A stretch of DNA of 64,000 nucleotides from Streptomyces marispadix (GCF_022524345.1 NZ_JAKWJU010000002.1:868001-932000); one strand, 5' to 3'. Shown: positions 1 to 9,770, numbered from the stretch's first letter. Made by a program: numbers and translations. Notes: generated by a model not told the origin, from the letters alone.

Positions 1-2
1 CG

Positions 3-260
3 AACGAGGCCGGGCCGCTGGGCATCCGCGTGCTGGGACTGCTGCCGGGGCGTATCGCCACCGAGCGGCTCCAGTACCTCGACTCGCTCTCCGGTGACGG
101 CGACGCCGCCCGTGAGCGCAACGAGGCTACGATCCCGCTGCGGCGCTACGGGTCGCCGGAGGAGTTCGGCCGTACGGCGGCGTTCGTGCTGTCACCGGCG
201 GCTTCGTATCTGTCGGGTGTGATGCTGCCCGTCGACGGCGGCGCCCGGCGAGGCTTCTGA
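3..260 (+). CDS. SDR-family oxidoreductase, 3' end only
   Basis: The open frame runs in from the left edge of the window, so only the last 85 residues are seen. They match the C-terminal third of short-chain dehydrogenases. There is an IRVLGLLPG segment in the place of the usual 'IRVN.V.PG' stretch after the active site, then a charged loop, then the typical ending PLRRYGSPEEFGRTAAFVLSP, SYLSGVMLPVDGG. The Rossmann GxxxGxG motif and the catalytic Tyr-x-x-x-Lys would lie upstream and cannot be checked. It is probably an NAD(P)-dependent cytoplasmic reductase related to 3-oxoacyl-ACP reductases; the substrate is unknown. Confidence 0.85.
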   Translation, partial: NEAGPLGIRVLGLLPGRIATERLQYLDSLSGDGDAARERNEATIPLRRYGSPEEFGRTAAFVLSPAASYLSGVMLPVDGGARRGF

Positions 261-420
261 CCGCGCGACAGCAACTCCCGTGTTCCGGCGTCCGCTTGGG
301 GCCGCCGGGCGGGGACCGCGCGACTGAAGCCGGACCGGACCGGGGCTGGAGCGGACTGAGCTGAACCGGATCGGGCCGAACCGGATCGGGCTGGGCAGGG
401 CCGAGTCGAGCAGCCGCGCG

Positions 421-1026
421 TCAGACCACGCGCTCGGGGCGGTGCTTGACGGTCCGCAGCCGCACCTCCGCGGGCAGCGCCTCCAGCGAAGCGGACGACC
501 GTGCGTTCTCCAGCGCCTCGCCGGAGACGCGTCCCAGCACCGGCCCCGGCTCCGCGTGTGCCGAGAGCAGCAGCTCCACCGAGGCACGTGGTGCGGTCCG
601 CCGCCCCGTCAGCCGTACCGCCGCCTTGTCGACTCCCGGCAGGGATGCCGCCTCCGCCTCCAGCACATTGGCCAGCGCCCTGCCGCGCAGCAACGCGCCC
701 TCGCCGTCGCCGCTTTCGACGAGCACCTCGCCGAGCCTGCGCCTGCGGAGCTGTGCCAGCAGCCACCACAGCAGCAGGACCACCAGCAGGCCGAGCCCGG
801 CGAAGACGGACGGCCACCACCAGCTCTCGTCGCGCCACTTGGTCCGGTCGGTGCCGGACAGCAGCACGTCGTCCGGCCTCGCCCAAGGCCAGCCCGAGGG
901 CATGTCGAAGTTCCAGTGGCGGGCCAGGTCGAAGCCGCCGACGAGCGCCGCGAGTCCGAGAGCGAGCAGCAGCAGGCCCGCCAGTGCCAGCAGCACCCGG
1001 TTCACGCTACGCAGGGCTCTGTCCAT
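421..1026 (-). CDS. amaP: AmaP-like alkaline-shock membrane anchor protein
   Basis: The 201-residue protein has two hydrophobic helices, at about residues 8-29 and 72-93, joined by a Trp/Asp-rich loop. A C-terminal soluble domain (about 100-201) carries the alternating Val/Ala strand pattern of the Asp23/AmaP fold. This is the arrangement of AmaP, the membrane protein that anchors Asp23 in Gram-positive bacteria. It is the last gene of a minus-strand cassette that also holds a DUF6286 protein and two Asp23 genes, which supports the call. The start at 1026 was chosen because the upstream frame continues only as Arg/Ala-rich noise. A role in envelope stress is inferred from the family. Confidence 0.75.
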   Translation of the reverse strand: MDRALRSVNRVLLALAGLLLLALGLAALVGGFDLARHWNFDMPSGWPWARPDDVLLSGTDRTKWRDESWWWPSVFAGLGLLVVLLLWWLLAQLRRRRLGEVLVESGDGEGALLRGRALANVLEAEAASLPGVDKAAVRLTGRRTAPRASVELLLSAHAEPGPVLGRVSGEALENARSSASLEALPAEVRLRTVKHRPERVV

Positions 1027-1031
1027 TCCGC

Positions 1032-1712
1032 TCACCGCTTCTTCGGGCGCTCTACGTGTACGGACAGGCCGGGCTGACGCGCCAGACCGAGCTGGCGGAT
1101 TCCGGAGCCGAGAGCGGAGTCGAGGTCTCCGCGTACGTCGTGCAGATCGCGGAAGTGCGCCCGCGCACGCGCCCTGACCTTGCGGCGCCCCACGGCGACA
1201 CGTACCGACTGCACGCCGGACACCTGCATCGCACGGTCCCGCAGCACGAGCGCGGCGGCCGTACGCTCCAACCCCGCCCGTACACCGGCCGATTGACGCA
1301 TCGGCAGCAGCCCGCGGCGGCCCGGCGTCACGGCGAGCACGATCAGCCATACGCCGAGCAGCGCCACGACGCAGGCGGCGGCGAGGACCTTGGGGTCGTC
1401 CACGGGGGTGGTGGCCATCTCATCGGCGAGGGCGCGGCGCCAGCTCATCGCGGAACGTCCGGCCCGCACGGAGATCAGGTCGTAGAGCATCAGCCCCGCC
1501 GCGGCGAGCGCGAGCAGGGCGACGATTCCCGCGGGCAGGCGCCGCACGGACCAGAACCGCCCCGCGTGGCCTGTCTGCCGGGGCCCGCCGCCGGGGTCGT
1601 AGCCCGCGGCGGACGTCGTCTGTTCGAGGTCTCCGCTGCCCGCCTCCCGTGCCGTGTGCGGCTGGGGTTCCTTCTCCAGCGTGGGCAGCCGCTGGGTGCG
1701 CTCGTAGCTCAC
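1032..1712 (-). CDS. DUF6286-type membrane protein of the Asp23 cassette
   Basis: The protein is 226 residues from a GTG start with a good GGAGGG ribosome-binding site. A disordered N-terminus (1-55) is followed by two membrane helices (about 61-80 and 109-128). The soluble C-terminal domain contains an RAMQVSGVQSVRVAVG stretch resembling the Asp23 core. The GTGA overlap with the Asp23 gene upstream (stop at 1709, start at 1712) indicates translational coupling, and AmaP follows 5 nt downstream. The likely role is a second membrane partner of the Asp23 proteins. The biochemical function is unknown. Confidence 0.7.
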   Translation of the reverse strand: MSYERTQRLPTLEKEPQPHTAREAGSGDLEQTTSAAGYDPGGGPRQTGHAGRFWSVRRLPAGIVALLALAAAGLMLYDLISVRAGRSAMSWRRALADEMATTPVDDPKVLAAACVVALLGVWLIVLAVTPGRRGLLPMRQSAGVRAGLERTAAALVLRDRAMQVSGVQSVRVAVGRRKVRARARAHFRDLHDVRGDLDSALGSGIRQLGLARQPGLSVHVERPKKR

Positions 1713-2170
1713 CGGACCCTCCCGGACCTCTCGCCGTCCAACTGCCTGGAGTGGAGCCGCTCCACGCCCACAGCCACGTCCGGTACGTGAACGCCGACCA
1801 ATTCCTTTACCCGTGAAGCGACTTGTCGACGCACCGCAGCACACTGCGCGCCGATGTCGGAAGGGTAGCCCAGCTCCACGAGGACACGGACCCGGGCCGT
1901 CCCGTTCCGCAACTTGGCCGAGGCGCGGGGCCGGTGGTCGACCCCGGGCGGCACCCGGCGAGCGGCGGGCCACTCCCCCAGCGCCTCACGCGCGGCCTGC
2001 ACCGCGACCTTGGCGACGACCCGTTCGACGACGGTGGTCGCACCGCGCTCCGAACCGCCTTCGTCACGGGCGCCTTCGTCACGGGCGCCTCCCGGGCCGG
2101 GGCCCGTACCGGCGTCCTCCGGACCGTCGCCGTCCGCTCCTTCCGGCGCCGCCTCCCTCGTCCCGGTCAC
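1709..2170 (-). CDS. Asp23/Gls24-family envelope stress protein
   Basis: A low-complexity acidic N-terminus is followed by the Asp23 domain, recognisable by VVERVVAKVAVQAAREALGE, then strands such as ARVRVLVELGYPSDI and the C-terminal VKELVGVHVPDVAVGVERL. Members form a membrane-associated layer and are induced by envelope or alkaline stress. The start is uncertain. The GTG at 2170 (153 aa) lies 26 nt after the stop of the preceding small gene; frames further upstream would overlap that gene. The end overlaps the DUF6286 gene by GTGA. It is the shorter of two Asp23 paralogues here. Confidence 0.7.
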   Translation of the reverse strand: MTGTREAAPEGADGDGPEDAGTGPGPGGARDEGARDEGGSERGATTVVERVVAKVAVQAAREALGEWPAARRVPPGVDHRPRASAKLRNGTARVRVLVELGYPSDIGAQCAAVRRQVASRVKELVGVHVPDVAVGVERLHSRQLDGERSGRVR

Positions 2171-2195
2171 CGGCCCGGCCCAGCCGTCCGCCGCG

Positions 2196-2384
2196 TCATC
2201 TGCGCCGGCCCTCTTCGCGCATACGGAAGAAGTCCTCCGCCCGCAGGTCACCGTCGAGGAAGCGGCCCGCGAAGAAGCCCAACCCGCCCAGCGCCGCCAC
2301 CAGCAGGAAGGCACCGAACCCGCCGAAGTATCCGGCGAAGCCCAGCGCCATCCCTGCGATCAAGCCGATCACGGCCATCGTCAT
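2196..2384 (-). CDS. Small DUF2273-like membrane protein
   Basis: A 62-residue protein that is almost entirely one long hydrophobic, Gly-rich segment (about residues 2-40, with repeated GFAGYFGGFGAF-type packing), ending in a short charged tail. Small membrane proteins of this kind (DUF2273-like) commonly accompany Asp23 genes and are thought to help anchor the complex. It sits between the two Asp23 paralogues on the same strand. The function is inferred from context only. Confidence 0.65.
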   Translation of the reverse strand: MTMAVIGLIAGMALGFAGYFGGFGAFLLVAALGGLGFFAGRFLDGDLRAEDFFRMREEGRRR

Positions 2385-2439
2385 CGTGCGCCCCTTCGTT
2401 CAGTACACATGTCTGGCGTCAGGGTCGTGCGCCGCGCGG

Positions 2440-2946
2440 CTACTGCACTCTGCCGCGGCCACCGCCCGACTCCTCTCCTTCCTCCTCCTGCTCGTCGGGC
2501 AGCTTGACGTCGCTGACCGCGATGTTGACCTCGACGACCTCCAGGCCCGCCATCCGCTCCACCGCGGAGATGACGTTCTCCCGTACGGACCGCGCGAGAT
2601 CGGCGATGGCGACGCCGTACTCGACCACGATCTCCAGGTCGAGCGCCGTCTGTACGTCGCCGACCTCAGCGCTCACGCCGCGCGCCGGGGACCTCCCGCC
2701 GCCGGGCACGCGGTCGCGCATCGCGCCGAACGTACGGGCCATGCCGCTGCCCAGCGCGTGAACGCCGGGAACGTCGCGGGCGGCCAGCCCCGCGATCTTC
2801 TCGACCACGCCGTCGGCGATGGTGGTGCGTCCGCGGCTGCCCGGGTCGGTCTGTGTGCGGCTGGACTCCCCCGCTCCGTCGCGTGAGGCCGTGCGCTGCC
2901 CCTGTCCGGTGGACTCGAAACGGTTGCCGGTCTTGGTCTCGGCCAT
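2440..2946 (-). CDS. Asp23/Gls24-family envelope stress protein, first gene of cassette
   Basis: The protein has 168 residues. The start at ATG 2946 (MAETKTGNRF) was chosen over in-frame codons further upstream because it follows an AAAGGGGCGAAGG-type ribosome-binding region. A Gln/Ser/Gly-rich N-terminus precedes the Asp23 core: TTIADGVVEKIAGLAARDVP, GVHALGSG, VQTALDLEIVVEYGVAIADLA, then VEVNIAVSDVKLP. The acidic tail (DEQEEEGEE) is common in the family. It heads the cassette and is divergent from the P10-like gene, so the promoter should lie in 2947-3155. No convincing promoter boxes were seen there. Confidence 0.85.
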   Translation of the reverse strand: MAETKTGNRFESTGQGQRTASRDGAGESSRTQTDPGSRGRTTIADGVVEKIAGLAARDVPGVHALGSGMARTFGAMRDRVPGGGRSPARGVSAEVGDVQTALDLEIVVEYGVAIADLARSVRENVISAVERMAGLEVVEVNIAVSDVKLPDEQEEEGEESGGGRGRVQ

Positions 2947-3155
2947 GGCCTTCGCCCCTTTCCGAGAGGGAAGCGGTTCCGAATCACCGCTCTTGTGCCA
3001 CATTAGGACTGCTTGTCCCGGTTCGCCTCGCGCGAGCGCGATTGGCCGAGTGAGGCCCGTTCGCGACCCGCCCCGGTGCGGGAAGGGGTTGCGTTGCCCG
3101 CCGCCCCTGCGGCGGTCACCGGGCGGATTCCGAACAGGACGGAGCGTGGCTCGCT

Positions 3156-4043
3156 ATGGATGCCGAAGGGCTGTCACGGGCGGTACGGCAACAGCTCGGG
3201 CTCGGCCGGCTGCTGCCGCTCGGCGACGCGGCCGACGGAGCGTGGCTCGTGGAGAGCGCGGCGGTGACCGCCCTGCGGTCGGCCGTCTCCCAGGAGCTGC
3301 CGGACGTCCACATGGGCGGTCTGCGTCTCTCCCTCGCCGACCCGGAACTGGCCGAGCCCCCCGCCGTGCCGCCGCCCCCGTCGGCGCTGTGGCCGGGACG
3401 GCTGTACATCGACGCCGAGTTCGCGTCGCCTCCGCACGCGCCGCTGACGACGATGGCGGAGTTGCTGCGGGCCACCCTGCTGCGGTCCGCGGACCGGGAG
3501 TTGGGGCTGCGCGTGGACGCGGTGGATCTGCGGATCACGGACCTGCTGGAGGGCGGGAACGGGCACCGCCACGACGGGCACGGGGCCGCCCGGCACCGGC
3601 AGGGCCCGTCGGCCACGGCGGCCGGAAAAAGCGAGGGCGGCCACCGGCCGTACGGGCAGGGCACACCCCGGCCGGGCGACCGACCGGGCTCCTCGGCCGC
3701 CACTCATCCGCCCGCCCCCGCGGACGATCCTCGCGGCGCCGCCACCGCGCAGGCGGTGATCTCCGTACCGGGCGTGACGCGCCTCGCCCCCGTACTGGGG
3801 TCCACGCACGGCGGCCTCCCCGCCGACGCCGTGAGCGTCACCGCCGCGGCAGCCCGTGACGGCCATGAGGCGGGGAGGCATCTGCGGATCCAGTTGGCGG
3901 TCGCCGAGGGGACCCGGGTCCTGGACGTGGCGCGGGCGGTACGGCATGCCGCGGAGAAGGCCGCCGCCTGGGACGCGGAGGAGCCGGACGCGCCCGTGAC
4001 CGTGGCCGTGCTGGTCACCGCGATCGACGCCACGGACCTCTGA
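3156..4043 (+). CDS. Asp23-neighbour protein ('nucleopolyhedrovirus P10 family' type)
   Basis: A 295-residue soluble protein with an upstream GGAG. Streptomyces annotations often call this neighbour of Asp23 genes 'nucleopolyhedrovirus P10 family', a name without functional meaning. Two similar lobes can be seen. The first holds VRQQLGLGRLLPLG and VDLRITDLLEG. The second holds VISVPGVTRLAPVLG and a C-terminal VAVLVTAIDATDL, and its strands resemble the Asp23 fold. They are separated by a His/Gly/Pro-rich disordered linker (about 130-195). It is probably a divergent double-Asp23-like partner of the cassette on the other strand; this is inference. Confidence 0.65.
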   Translation: MDAEGLSRAVRQQLGLGRLLPLGDAADGAWLVESAAVTALRSAVSQELPDVHMGGLRLSLADPELAEPPAVPPPPSALWPGRLYIDAEFASPPHAPLTTMAELLRATLLRSADRELGLRVDAVDLRITDLLEGGNGHRHDGHGAARHRQGPSATAAGKSEGGHRPYGQGTPRPGDRPGSSAATHPPAPADDPRGAATAQAVISVPGVTRLAPVLGSTHGGLPADAVSVTAAAARDGHEAGRHLRIQLAVAEGTRVLDVARAVRHAAEKAAAWDAEEPDAPVTVAVLVTAIDATDL

Positions 4044-4177
4044 ACGAGGACCGCCGACGGGATCGCCGCGGACCGCTGAACGGGGATCGCCGACCAGGCC
4101 CTACGAGCCGTACACGGGAGGGCGGACGCCTGGCTTCCGGCCGCCGCCGACGGCCGAGTGGCACGCCTTGCCCGCGC

Positions 4178-4957
4178 CTACTCGCCCGCCCCCACCAGAT
4201 CGCGAAGGCGCCGCGTCTGCGCTGCACGCTCCGCCGCACGCTGCTCGTCGTAGCTACGCCCCGACGCCCCCTGAAGCAGCGCCTTGGTCTCCACGACCGC
4301 GTCACGCGGCGCCTCCAGCAGCGCCGCCGAGAGATCGCCGACGGCACCGTCGAGCTCCGCGGCCGGGACGACGAGATTGGCGAGGCCCGTGCGCTCCGCC
4401 TCGGCCGCGTGCACGAAGCGTCCCGTGGCACAGATCTCCAACGCACGTGAGTAGCCGAGGAGTTGCACCAGGGGGTGGGTGCCCGCCAGATCGGGGACGA
4501 GACCGAGGCTGGTCTCTCTCATGGCGAACTGGACGTCGTCGGCGCACACCCGTACGTCGGCGGCGAGAGCGAGCTGGAACCCCGCGCCGATGGCATGCCC
4601 CTGCACGGCGGCGATGCTGATCAGATCCGGACGGCGCCACCAGGTGAACGCCTCCTGGAAGCCCGCGATGGTCTCGTCGACCGTCTCGTCGGAGCCACGC
4701 GCCAGATCGACGAACGACAGCTCGCCGTCGATGCCCTCCGGGGTGAACGCCTGCCTGTCCAGGCCGGCCGAGAAGGACTTGCCCTCGGCACGCAGCACTA
4801 CGACGCGGACGTCGCCGGGCACGATGCGTCCGGCCTCGGTCAGCGCCCGCCAGAGTGCCGGCGACTGGACGTTGCGCTTGGCCGGGTTCGAGAGCGTGAC
4901 CGTGGCCACGGCGCCGTCGACGGCGAGGCGCACGCCGTCCTTGTCCAGCAGGGTCAT
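4178..4957 (-). CDS. Enoyl-CoA hydratase/isomerase (crotonase) family
   Basis: About 259 residues with a full crotonase fold: ALWRALTEAG, the oxyanion-hole strand VVVLRAEGKSFSAGLD, and AAVQGHAIGAGFQLALAADV with the second backbone-NH site. The acidic position of classical hydratases is represented by MRETSLGLVPDLAGTHPL. A CoA-thioester hydration or isomerisation is likely; the substrate cannot be told. The second ATG (4957) was chosen because GGAGG lies 6 nt before it, whereas it directly abuts the ATG at 4963. A 41-bp palindrome sits immediately upstream, between this gene and the HTH gene. Confidence 0.85.
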   Translation of the reverse strand: MTLLDKDGVRLAVDGAVATVTLSNPAKRNVQSPALWRALTEAGRIVPGDVRVVVLRAEGKSFSAGLDRQAFTPEGIDGELSFVDLARGSDETVDETIAGFQEAFTWWRRPDLISIAAVQGHAIGAGFQLALAADVRVCADDVQFAMRETSLGLVPDLAGTHPLVQLLGYSRALEICATGRFVHAAEAERTGLANLVVPAAELDGAVGDLSAALLEAPRDAVVETKALLQGASGRSYDEQRAAERAAQTRRLRDLVGAGE

Positions 4958-4968
4958 CGACATCCTCC

Positions 4969-5009
4969 GGTGGCTACTCAGCGGTTAAGTTAACCGAAGA
5001 GTAACCACC
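4969..5009. promoter_or_regulatory. 41-bp near-perfect palindrome upstream of crotonase gene
   Basis: The two arms read GGTGG-n-TACTC-nn-CGGTTAA and its complement around a single central G at 4989, with only three mismatched pairs in 20. The inner 15 bp (CGGTTAAGTTAACCG) are perfect. It ends 6 nt before the crotonase ribosome-binding site and starts 24 nt after the HTH gene stop. It could be an operator, or an RNA hairpin acting as terminator or SD-blocking element. Confidence 0.7.
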
Positions 5010-5032
5010 GTGAGGGATGCCTGGTAGTCCTG

Positions 5033-5254
5033 TCAGGCCGAGGCGGACTTCTTGCCTCGTGTCGCGCCGCCGCGGCCCCGCAGGGCCACACCGGACTCAC
5101 TGAGCATCCGGTGCACGAAACCGTAGGAACGGCCTGTCTCTTCGGCCAGCGCCCGGATGCTCGCGCCGCCGTCGTACTTCTTCTTGAGGTCTGCCGCGAG
5201 CTTTTCGCGCGCGGTGCCGGTCACCCGGCTGCCCTTCTTCAGAGTCTCGGCCAC
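5033..5254 (-). CDS. Small helix-turn-helix DNA-binding protein
   Basis: A 73-residue protein from a GTG preceded by an excellent GAGGAGG site; this settles the start against in-frame ATG codons further upstream. A basic N-terminus leads to a resolvase-like HTH, GASIRALAEETGRSYGFVHR, with a typical recognition helix at about residues 40-52, then LSESGVALRGRGG and a Lys-rich tail. Proteins of this type are conserved in actinomycetes, but I know of no defined regulon. The large palindrome 24 nt downstream lies between this gene and the crotonase gene, which it may control. Confidence 0.8.
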   Translation of the reverse strand: MAETLKKGSRVTGTAREKLAADLKKKYDGGASIRALAEETGRSYGFVHRMLSESGVALRGRGGATRGKKSASA

Positions 5255-5660
5255 CCGTGCCTCCTCATGGGAAGTGCGCTTTGTGACTCTCATGATCACC
5301 CCTCCCCCTGGTTCTGGCCACCCATTCGGCAAGGTCCGTGGAACTGCCGTGACCGGCGCACTACGGCCCGTGGCTGCTGGAATCAGCGATTCCGGTGGCC
5401 GGATTTACCCGGTCAGGGGCCGGGCATCGGCGAAATTCCAGGTCAGGGAGGGAGATCTTCGTCACGGCACCCGCATCCGGACCGTGTGCCACAGGTCCGT
5501 GATCCACGGGGGCGGCCACGCCGGGGATACGAGCCGTCCTCACTCATATGAAGGATCAAGCGTCGGCCGAATGATCCAGCAGAGATTGATCAAGGAGGGC
5601 GCGACGGAAGGGCCCATGGACAGGCGGCGGGCCGCGGCGAGGTACGCGGGGCGGAGCCGG
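5255..5660. other. Intergenic region between HTH gene and ABC-F gene
   Basis: 406 bp without a supported gene, upstream of the HTH gene and downstream of the ABC-F gene. A perfect inverted repeat, GGAATC-AGC-GATTCC, lies at 5379-5393 and could be an operator for the HTH gene. The sequence near 5530-5590 is less G+C-rich than its surroundings. No convincing terminator for the ABC-F gene was seen. Confidence 0.4.
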
Positions 5661-7259
<1,599 letters not shown>

Positions 7260-7286
7260 GGCGGACTACTCCAGGCAGGGTGAGGT

Positions 7287-7320
7287 CGTACGTACGGACG
7301 GGAGCGGGCGCGTACGTACG
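7287..7320 (-). promoter_or_regulatory. Paired CGTACGTACG palindromes forming a leader hairpin
   Basis: The 10-bp perfect palindrome CGTACGTACG occurs at 7287-7296 and again at 7311-7320. Because the two copies are mutually complementary, the minus-strand RNA can form a stem of at least 10 bp with a 14-nt loop, some 27 nt before the ABC-F start codon. It lies between the mini-ORF and the gene, the usual place for an attenuator. Confidence 0.55.
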
Positions 7321-7323
7321 GCG

Positions 7324-7347
7324 CTAATGCGTCAGGTGAGTAGCCAT
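7324..7347 (-). CDS. Possible leaderless leader peptide MATHLTH
   Basis: An ATG at 7347 opens a seven-codon frame (MATHLTH, stop TAG at 7324). A TAGACT -10-like hexamer on the minus strand (7355-7360) would place the transcript start at about the ATG itself, so the peptide would be leaderless. It is followed by the palindromic hairpin and the ABC-F gene. Nothing but position and architecture supports it; the -35 region is poor. Confidence 0.35.
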   Translation of the reverse strand: MATHLTH

Positions 7348-7470
7348 GGCAGCCAGTCTAGCGGCGCACCACAACTGCTTTTCCCGGCGTTGTCAGTGGC
7401 CGCTGCCACACTGCGGGGAGGACGGAGGTGACGGACGGGGCCTCCGGGAGCCGTGAGGAGGGCGAGTGCC

Positions 7471-7872
7471 ATGACCGACGCACCCACGCTGTATCCGACG
7501 CTGCTGTACGAGGACGCGAAGGCCGCCATCGGGCAGTTGGAGGAGGCGTTCGGCTTCAGACGCACGGCCTTCTACGAGGCGGACGACGGCACCGTGCTGC
7601 ACGCCGAGGTCGCCTGTGGCAACGGCGCGGTGATGGTGGGCACCAAGGGCAGAGGGGGCGTCTTCTCCGAGGCGATGAGCGGGGCGGGCCCGGCGGGGGT
7701 CTACGTGGTGGTCTCCGACGTGGACGCGCACTGTGCACGGGCGAGACGGGCGGGGGCGGAGATCCTGATGGAGCCCACCGACCAGGACTACGGCTCGCGG
7801 GACTACATGGCGCGGGACCTGGAGGGGAACGTGTGGAGCTTCGGTACGTACGTGCCCGAGCTGAGCGGCTGA
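7471..7872 (+). CDS. VOC-family (glyoxalase/bleomycin-resistance fold) protein
   Basis: 133 residues from an ATG behind GAGGAGGGC. It shows the beta-alpha-beta-beta-beta pattern of the vicinal-oxygen-chelate fold: YPTLLYEDAKAAIGQLEEAFGF at the start of module 1, then GAEILMEPTDQDYGSRDYMARDLEGNVWSFG (a typical RDPEGN.W.F-like ending) in module 2. This class resembles PhnB/YdcK-like VOC proteins often annotated as glyoxalases. Metal ligands and substrate cannot be assigned with confidence. It is divergent from the ABC-F gene and convergent with the HEAT-like gene. Confidence 0.8.
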   Translation: MTDAPTLYPTLLYEDAKAAIGQLEEAFGFRRTAFYEADDGTVLHAEVACGNGAVMVGTKGRGGVFSEAMSGAGPAGVYVVVSDVDAHCARARRAGAEILMEPTDQDYGSRDYMARDLEGNVWSFGTYVPELSG

Positions 7873-8012
7873 ATTCCCGGCGCACGCACGGGAGTCGAGC
7901 AGGCCGCGCGGGGCAGCGCCGGGTTCCGGCGCGGGCGGACCTGCGGCGGTGCGGCGCGAGCGCGGGTGCGCTCGGCGTCGCTCGTGCGTACCGGCGACGG
8001 TCGCCGCGCGGG

Positions 8013-9533
8013 TCAGATGCCGCCCGTGTGGACCTGGAACGCCGCGCGGCGCACCGCCTTCGCCAGCGCGGGGTCCGGGTGTGCGGCCGCGAGGGCGACC
8101 AGCACCTGCACCGTGCGCGGGTGGCCCACGGCGCGTACCTCCTCCAGCAGCTTGGGGACGGTGCCCTGCACGGCGGTCTCCAAGTGGTCGACGAGGAGCC
8201 GCTGTTCACCGTGGTCGGCGACCGCCGCCGCGGTGTCGACCCACAGCCATGTCGCCTCCTGCCTGCTGAGCACTCCGGGGGCGCCGCCTGCCAGGTCCTC
8301 GGGGTCGGCTCCGTCGAGTTCGGCGAGCCAGAGCAGGGCGTAGGGCCGCAGGGGCGGTTCCTCGGCGGCTTCGCGCACGGCCGGTTCGGCGGGGGCGCCG
8401 ACGACGCGCAGTGCCTCGAAGGCCAGTCCGCGGATGAGGGCGTCCTCGCCGCGGGCGGCTGCCAGGAGTTCGGTGATGGCTGTGCCGTTGGAGCGCGCGG
8501 CGATCCAGGCGCGGTACTCGTCGCGTGCGGGGCCGGGGGTGAGCCGTGCGCAGCCGCGCAGCATGTCCTGGGCGGACTGCTCGATGTTCCCGGCGGGGCT
8601 CTGGGCGGCGACACAGATCTGTTCCAGCTTCGTCCACACCGCCCAGTTGCCCAGGGGGGTGAGCACGGCGGAGCCCTCGCGTACGCCGGTCACGCCCTCT
8701 GCCGCTGCCGCCGCCTCCTGTACGGCTTCGGCTTCGGCGGGTGCACGCGGCGTACCGGAGGGAGCGGTCAGCGGGAGGGACCCCTCGTCCGTGCAGCGGG
8801 TGAGGGCGCCCACGGCGGCGAAGCCGTCGAGCGCCCAGTCGAGCAGGCCCGGCAGCAGCACCTGGTCGGCGTGGTCGTTGTGCTCGGCCCCCGGACCGCC
8901 CTCCGCCGCGGGGACCTCGTCGGCGGCGTCACGCTCGGCCCGTAGCTCGGCCACTCGCTGGGCGAGCAGATCGTGCAGCACGGGGAAGGTGACGGGACCG
9001 GCGGTCAGATGCATCACGGACAGCAACTGCGGTGCGGCTTCGACGACTTCGGCGACGAGGGCCGGATCGGCGGGAGTCGGCGCCGGATAGGCGAGCGACC
9101 AGGCGTCGAAGAGGGCCATCCAGCCCCGCAGCACGGCGCTGTCGTCGCGCTCCCAGGCACGCAGCCGCCAGCCGGGGCGGGCGGTGCCGCCGTGCAGCTC
9201 GATGAGACCGGCGAGGCGGGCGCGGTCCCAGTGGGTGCGTACGTGCTCGACGGGCATCCGCAGGGCGGCAGCGGCACGTTCGCGCTCGGGGCCGCTGCCG
9301 GGGAGGGCCTCGTTGCGCTCTGCCCAGCGCGCGAGTACGACGGCGTCGGCGAGCGCGGCCCGGGCCTGCCGGGCGAGCTGCTCGCGTGGCGGCAGCCCCT
9401 CGGGCGGCGGCGGAGACGGGCGCACGCGACGGGCGGTCACGGTGCGCCGGGCCGCGGCGATCGGCCGCGTGGGGACGAGGCGGAGCGGGTTGTCTCGCGG
9501 GGTACGGGACGGCGTCACAGGAGCAGTCTTCAC
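8013..9533 (-). CDS. HEAT-like alpha-helical protein, family A copy 1
   Basis: About 506 residues, rich in Ala, Leu and Glu, and predicted all-helical. Its second half is clearly related to the gene at 62158-63795: both share 'LTPLG', a W-x-AAR segment followed by LLAAARG, 'AEPA(V/L)R', a VDTAAA-like helix, and a C-terminal HPD..KAVRRAAF-like segment. Helical repeats of this kind usually bind proteins or nucleic acids. The start is uncertain: GTG 9533 or 9518 (VTPSRTP) are both weakly supported, and the A+T-richer sequence beyond 9534 looks non-coding. No enzymatic motif was seen. Confidence 0.6.
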   Translation of the reverse strand: MKTAPVTPSRTPRDNPLRLVPTRPIAAARRTVTARRVRPSPPPPEGLPPREQLARQARAALADAVVLARWAERNEALPGSGPERERAAAALRMPVEHVRTHWDRARLAGLIELHGGTARPGWRLRAWERDDSAVLRGWMALFDAWSLAYPAPTPADPALVAEVVEAAPQLLSVMHLTAGPVTFPVLHDLLAQRVAELRAERDAADEVPAAEGGPGAEHNDHADQVLLPGLLDWALDGFAAVGALTRCTDEGSLPLTAPSGTPRAPAEAEAVQEAAAAAEGVTGVREGSAVLTPLGNWAVWTKLEQICVAAQSPAGNIEQSAQDMLRGCARLTPGPARDEYRAWIAARSNGTAITELLAAARGEDALIRGLAFEALRVVGAPAEPAVREAAEEPPLRPYALLWLAELDGADPEDLAGGAPGVLSRQEATWLWVDTAAAVADHGEQRLLVDHLETAVQGTVPKLLEEVRAVGHPRTVQVLVALAAAHPDPALAKAVRRAAFQVHTGGI

Positions 9534-9770
9534 GGTCTTCGGCACAAATCCCAAACGGGGGTGCGGAATTACCGAATCCGCTTCTTGGGGCGCGGTCGAT
9601 TTCCGCACTGCGATGGGCATTTGAGGGGGCAAAGCGGGCGGGCGCGCGGGCGGCCGTGACATGCGATGGCAGCGCTTCCAACGACCTTCGCACGCGCCTC
9701 TTCGAGCGGGTTCGCGACTTTGCGGGTGCACGGGTGGCCGGGCGCGGGGTTCACATCGGCCCGGGGATCA

